In this document: positions 59,594 through 64,000 of the stretch, piece by piece
How the letters are laid out: the number at the start of each line of letters is the position of its first letter
Numbering within the stretch: position 1 is the first letter of the stretch
DNA from: Clytia hemisphaerica
Taxonomy: Eukaryota; Cnidaria; Hydrozoa; Leptothecata; Clytiidae
DNA: 64,000 bases
Direction of reading: 5' to 3'
Assembly: GCA_902728285.1 (NCBI GenBank)
Contig: CACVBU010000807.1
Span: 124,001 to 188,000 of the forward strand
The notes under the pieces: model-generated
Told to the model about the DNA's origin: nothing
What the model saw: only the letters and a program-made list of their open reading frames with translations
The model's database searches: none
Program-made: the position numbers and the translations under genes

Positions 59594-60004
59594 GTCATCT
59601 GGGGTAAAAACGGGACGAAATTGACGAACCTTTCCATATCTCAGGAACTTCAAAAGCTACAATCATGATTTTTGGCCAGCAACTCCCTCTAATGGTCATC
59701 TATCAACCCTCTTAATGGTTTAAACTTATGACTTTTAGTTTTCGCAAAATATTCACGGATATGCGTCCCGTAATTTTGGGGTAAAAACGGGACACCCCCG
59801 GGGTAAAAACGGGACGCGTCCCATATTTATCCCTCGTTGTTTTCTGCCTAGTGGGGTAAAAACGGGACATGAACTAAAACGAGGCTACCAAAACGAGGCT
59901 TAGACATGCGTCAAACGGCGTCCCGTGATTACCCCAGCGCGCCAAACATAGACTGGGGTAAATACGAGACGCATTTTAAGTGTCCCGTTATTACCCCAGA
60001 TGAC
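59594..60004. mobile_element. MITE with GGGGTAAAAACGGGAC ends, TA/TATA target
   Basis: Left GTCATCTGGGGTAAAAACGG faces the complement of CCGTTATTACCCCAGATGAC. TATA lies at both edges (59590-59593 and 60005-60008). Extra internal copies of GGGGTAAAAACGGGAC occur. Inserted in the transposase remnant. Confidence 0.8.
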
Positions 60005-60436
60005 TATACCTTACAACTTACTTTGCTACACATTCTTACAAATGGAACTGAATGGAACATTGCTTGAGACCAATAGCCAAGCATTTTTCATTGGAGCATG
60101 TGCATCTGTCCATGCACTTGAGAAAATTAACTTTATTTTTCTCTTTTTGGTTAGCTTTTTTATTCTTGGCTTTTTCTGCTTCTGTCTTCTTTTCTTTGAT
60201 GACTTTGACTTGTGAAGCAACATCTTTGGCTCTCATCCATAAACATTTGTTACCCTAACTGATTTCGTTTCAGTCGATGGCTTGACTTTCCTCACACTTA
60301 ACAAACCAGGTACCTCCTCTGAAGCAATGCTTTTTTCACCAAGTTCCCTTAGTAAGCTTTGTGCCTGTTCAAACTTATCCTTCTAATATTCAGCCAAATT
60401 CTTTCTTTTATTGGGTGATACAATCAAGCCAGGAGA

Positions 60437-60700
60437 TGCTTCTATTCTATTCTTTTTTTTTCTATTCTATTTGGTTGAGTTGCAGGAGGCTTTAGAGGCC
60501 TATTCTCGCAACTATAGACGCTTACTAATGAGCGTCCCGTCAGCACCTTGAACTGACTACCCAATTCCCCTCACATGGCATGGGTTGACCCGGGCGAAGG
60601 AACGTTCACTTGCCAAGTGAACTGCCGTGAGTGGGAATCGAACCCTGGCCTCCTGCACAGAAGCCAAGGTCGACTACTACTATACCAAGGCTTCAGCAAG
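60437..60700 (-). mobile_element. tRNA-derived SINE
   Basis: The minus-strand head has a box A-like TGGTATAGTAGTAGTCG and a perfect box B GGTTCGATTCC with an Ala-like anticodon arm (GCTTC/GAGGC, loop TGTGCAG). A body of about 170 bases and an ATAGAA-repeat tail (60437-60470) follow. Its plus strand gives the short frames at 60631-60985, which I do not accept as genes. Confidence 0.6.
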
Positions 60701-61030
60701 CTTTGAATTTGATTATGATGACAGATGATGAACCAGCTGACGAACCAGCTGGTGAACCAGCCTCCTCATTTAACAGGTTACTTCCTCTTTCAAATTTGTC
60801 CTCTTGCATGTACTCAACATTTTAATGCTGTTGTAGTGACTCCAAGCATTTCACAAGGGTTTCCTGAGGTCAGCATGAATGATAGTTCCCAGTGTTCAAA
60901 GCAGCCTGACCTCTCACCCCATTTTCAATGCAAAACTGGACTGCCTCCTCTATTTGCTTATTTTTCAAGTTTGTCTTTTTTCTAGCTACATTTGCTTCAT
61001 CCCACTTCATCCCTTGTTCCAGACCCGATC

Positions 61031-61585
61031 AGTCGAACTAATCGAACTGATTTTTTAATCGAACTAATCGAACCCGATCGCTCGGGTAAGTTATGGCATG
61101 TCTCAAAAACTGAAAATTACCATAATTTTTAGATCGCATTAGTCGACAGAAAATGACCAAACAATTGACTGAACATGAAGGGTACTGATGTAGTTTCTAA
61201 CCTGATGTGTAACCTAATTGTTTTTTCGCTAATTCTCGCGAAAAACTATGCCCCGCCAAACTGGACAAAATTAGAATGATAAAATATATTCTTGAGAGTC
61301 GGTTATATATAGTGTAAAATCAAATTATAACATGCTATAGCTAATATATAGTATATAAGCATAATATATAAAGTCGAAATACTCATTATATATCTTCAAT
61401 AAGATATATAACATGCTTGCTAAAATATATAATCCAAAGCCGTAATATTTTGTATGCGCATTATTTTCCATGCGCGTTCTGCATTCGCGCAGATGCGCGA
61501 GATACACTGCTCCGTTTCGGGGAAAAAATCGGAATAACATAACAAAAACAACGTGAAGTGAAGTGAACACGAAACGTATAAGAAA
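61031..61585. other. AT-rich spacer upstream of the next ORF
   Basis: Short direct repeats of AATCGAACT at 61035-61075 and TATATA-rich stretches at 61300-61440. A promoter for the ORF at 61586 could lie here, but I cannot place one. Confidence 0.35.
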
Positions 61586-62176
61586 ATGGCTACCGAGTTA
61601 AATTTTGAAGACTTTTTGGATTCACTACCTGGAAACATCAGACAAGCTAAACGTAACCTATTCACCTACAATGAAAATCTCATGGAGTACTGGGCAAGGA
61701 GACTTGAAGACTACTTGAATGTACTAAATGTAGCTTTACAAAGATGTTTAGATCATCCTCAGCTTCAGGAGGTATGTGACGGTGAAGGAAAAAACATAGT
61801 GCATTATTTATCTTTGATTATTGAAGATATTCAAAGCACTCTTGCCACTTTCAATGAAAATATTGAAGCTGCTCAGTCAATAGCTATCCATGAAAGACTG
61901 TGTGTAAATGAACCTGCTACTGGTTTACCAGGTCGCCCAAGAAAAGATATATCACAGGAAGAAATTGGTCGGCTGTTTGAAATCTTCAACTGTTGGGAAA
62001 CTGTTGCTAAAGAATTAGGAGTTTCCACCAAAACACTTTCCCGTAGAAGAATAGAACTAGGGATGGGCACTAGTGGAAAGATCGGACCTAGAAACCACTA
62101 CTCTGACATTACACAGGAACAACTTGAAGATGTTGTAAGAGAAGTACTAACAATACTTCCTGATGCCGGTGAATAG
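61586..62176 (+). CDS. N-terminal part of an integrase-core-type (IS3EU-like) transposase, ended by a MITE
   Basis: A 196-aa frame. Residues about 1-115 are helical with no known motif. From 'LPGRPRKDISQEEI' (about 115) through 'VAKELGVSTKTLSRRRIELG' is a helix-turn-helix of the kind that precedes a DDE integrase core in eukaryotic IS3EU-like transposases. 'YSDITQEQLEDVV' and 'EVLTILPDAGE' continue that alignment, and the protein should then go on into the catalytic core. Instead the stop TAG (62174-62176) is formed by the TA target plus the first G of a MITE. No catalytic part was found downstream, where a satellite begins, so this is probably a truncated copy. The family call is from pattern memory. 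Confidence 0.6.
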   Translation: MATELNFEDFLDSLPGNIRQAKRNLFTYNENLMEYWARRLEDYLNVLNVALQRCLDHPQLQEVCDGEGKNIVHYLSLIIEDIQSTLATFNENIEAAQSIAIHERLCVNEPATGLPGRPRKDISQEEIGRLFEIFNCWETVAKELGVSTKTLSRRRIELGMGTSGKIGPRNHYSDITQEQLEDVVREVLTILPDAGE

Positions 62177-62905
62177 ACCTTTTCGCCTTTGCGTCCGCCA
62201 TATTGAGTTGTATGCAAAAATTTAGGTGGCCGAATTGCCGTGGTGAAATTCCCTTAGAAAGTATGCAAAACATATGCAAGTTTACAAAAAGATTAAAAAG
62301 ACAACAAAGCATCTTATAAATAAATATTATAATCATTAGAACAATAAAAGATGGAATTTCTTAATCCAAAAGGAAATATTTACAGAACAACAAAAGCCTT
62401 TTAGGAATTTGTTCTTAAAGACATTGCATATTCTGTTTTCATGCCATAAAAAAATTCCACGAAGACGGAGTACACACATCAAACTTTCAAAACACACAAA
62501 CTGAAAGCAGTAATTATGACGTCACACTTTCTCAATGTTTTGATTTGATCATTTGGCGGCTCTATTCCCAGGAGAATAATTTGCCGTCAGCCGAATAAGG
62601 ATTGTTTTTTACCTTCGCAGGTGATTTTTCAGTTTGAGTTTCTGTCTAATGTTATGGTCTTTTGAAGTGCTTGTTCTAAAAGATGAGTGAATATAATTGT
62701 TTTTAGTTTTCAAGAGAAACAAGTTTAATCTTTCTTCTACAAGATTACACTTTAATATAATGCCAATTATGCATGTAAGTTTTTAATTTATACTTTCTTT
62801 TTGCATATATTTTGCATACTTTCTAAGGGAATTTCACCACGGCAAATTCGGCCACCATTTTTTTTGCATACAATTCAATATGGCGGACGCAAAGGCGAAA
62901 AGGTC
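62176..62905. mobile_element. 730-bp Tc1/mariner-type MITE, TA target
   Basis: Terminal inverted repeats of about 100 bp: GACCTTTTCGCCTTTGCGTC at the left, its complement at the right, and a shared internal AAATTCCCTTAGAAAGTATG. TA flanks both ends (62174-62175 and 62906-62907). No transposase. Confidence 0.85.
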
Positions 62906-62944
62906 TATCAGGTCGGGTTAGCGTGGTACATGGGTATAACCCGG

Positions 62945-64000
62945 ACAGTGAAAGCGACTGTCCCGCTTCGCGCCCAACAACAATTTTACAGACCAAAAAA
63001 TTTTCCGTCACTTTCGACTGTCCCGCGTCGCACCCAAAACGACGATTTTCGACTGTCCCGCTTCATACCCAAGACGGCGATTGTCGACTGTCCCGCTTCG
63101 TACCCAAATTGGAATTATGCCACACCCTTCCACTGTCACGTTTCGTACCCAAATCGGAATTACGCCACACCCTTCCACTGTCCCGTTTCGTACCCAAATT
63201 GGAATTACGCCACACCCTTCCACTGTCCTGCTTCGTACCCAAATTGGAATTGTGCCACACCCTTCCACTGTCCCGCTTCGTACCCAAAGTGGAATTATGC
63301 CACACCCTTCCACTGTCCCGCTTCGTACCCAAAGTGGAATTATGCCACACCCTTCCACTGTCCCGTTTCGTACCCAAATCGGAATTACGCCACACCCTTC
63401 CACTGTCCCACTTCGTACCCAAATAAGAATTGAGCCACACCCTTTCACTGTCCCGCTTCGCACCCAAATCGGAATTATGCCACACCCTTCCACTGTCCCG
63501 CTTCGTACCCAAATAAGAATTGAGCCACACCCTTTCACTGTCCCGCTTCGCACCCAAATCGGAATTATGCCACACCCTTCCACTGTCCCGCTTCGCACCC
63601 AAATCGGAATTATGCCACACCCTTCCACTGTCCCGCTTCGTACCCAAAGTGGAATTATGCCACACCCTTCCACTGTCCCGCTTCGTACCCAAATTGGAAT
63701 TGTGCCACATCCTTCCACTGTCCCGCTTCGTACCCAAATTGGAATTGTGCCACACCCTTCCACTGTCCCGCTTCGTACCCAAATTGGAATTGTGCCACAC
63801 CCTTCCACTGTCCAGCTTCGTACCCAAACTGGAATTACACCACACCCTTCCACTGTCCCGCTTCGTACCCAAATTGGAATTGTGCCACACCCTTCCACTG
63901 TCCCGCTTCGTACCCAAACTGGAATTATACCACACCCTTCCACTGTCCCGCTTCGTACCCAAACTGGAATTATACCACACCCTTCCACTGTCCCGCTTCG
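62945..64000. repeat. 47-bp satellite, running off the right edge
   Basis: Unit CCACTGTCCCGCTTCGTACCC followed by AAATTGGAATTGTGCCACACCCTT; more than twenty copies, the first few degenerate. A unit not divisible by three with no stops makes all frames open, so the 210-, 305- and 326-aa frames here are artefacts. The core resembles the complement of the 34-bp array at 19.92-20.36 kb. Confidence 0.95.

Larger units (their letters stand above)
59312..61030 (-). pseudogene. Decayed DDE transposase, N-terminal and middle pieces
   Basis: Several broken minus-strand frames follow one another. About 61025-60880 reads 'MKWDEANVARKKTNLKNK' and 'EEAVQFCIENGVRGQAAL', the helix-turn-helix start of a DDE transposase family. 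About 60425-60265 has 'DKFEQAQSLLRELGEKS'. 60236-60036 has a cysteine cluster ('MDRCTCSNEKCLAIGLKQC'). 59600-59312 has 'MTINGHKPVMILPAKSH' and 'VDIIGKCYACCLFPDQT'. The DDE core is missing. A SINE and a MITE interrupt it. The C-terminal remainder lies at 29425-29690, beyond the giant element. Confidence 0.6.

Noticed and set aside
60629..60700. Functional tRNA-Ala gene
   Set aside because: Box B is perfect, but the acceptor stem does not pair, position 33 is G, and it continues into a SINE body with a repeat tail.
62801..63988. ORFs of 167-326 aa on both strands
   Set aside because: 47-bp satellite without stops; the frames are shadows of one array.

Overview
This is eukaryotic, AT-rich animal DNA. 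Its one clear host gene is the 5' part of huntingtin (HTT), read on the minus strand (start codon at 5737, nine exons down to 1510, the rest beyond the left edge). HTT has a conserved N-terminal helix and no polyglutamine tract, and the exon lengths look close to those I remember for the vertebrate gene. A non-bilaterian (cnidarian-like) or slowly evolving invertebrate would fit, but I cannot fix the taxon. Nearly everything else is transposable elements, satellites and fold-back repeats nested in one another.

Layout. 1-1370: ORF1 of a non-LTR retrotransposon in an HTT intron. 1510-5737: HTT exons 1-9, with a 156-bp MITE inserted at the 3' end of exon 6. 5874-12860: a CR1/L2-like non-LTR element (minus) split by a 322-bp MITE (6-bp TSD) and by a 3.2-kb satellite-filled DNA element (10-bp TSD). 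13.6-14.55 kb: a palindromic element with tRNA-like sequence. 14573-23110: an 8.5-kb fold-back element with ends made of an 8-bp GATC-rich satellite, flanked by a perfect 6-bp TSD (AATTTT) and carrying an RTE-like retrotransposon and a second satellite. 23.8-28.9 kb: concentric inverted repeats around a 2.2-kb long inverted repeat.

29711-59311: my main finding. About 205-bp terminal inverted repeats bound a giant DNA transposon (29.6 kb, about 24 kb without a later LTR-element insertion). It lies inside an older, decayed DDE transposase gene: the N-terminal pieces are at 59.3-61.0 kb, the C-terminal piece is at 29.4-29.7 kb, and both are on the minus strand in the correct order. Inside are two long, intron-rich genes in tandem. 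Gene A (53044-45405) encodes a KDZ/HMGXB3-like transposase with CxC-type cysteine clusters. Gene B (45016-36070) encodes a P-loop-NTPase-like protein ending in a PHD finger. Every intron phase I checked in both genes is consistent; each gene carries one apparent lesion (a homopolymer frameshift in A, a nonsense codon in one of B's duplicated exons). A young Ty3/gypsy-type LTR retrotransposon (53785-59208; 305-bp LTRs with one difference, intact 1573-aa gag-pol) sits in the right terminal repeat.

59.3-64 kb: the decayed transposase with its own MITE and SINE, then the N-terminal part of an integrase-core-type transposase that ends at a stop codon created by a TA-inserted MITE, then a 47-bp satellite running off the window. 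The window records successive transposition layers around one housekeeping gene. All exon models are by eye and unverified by transcripts.
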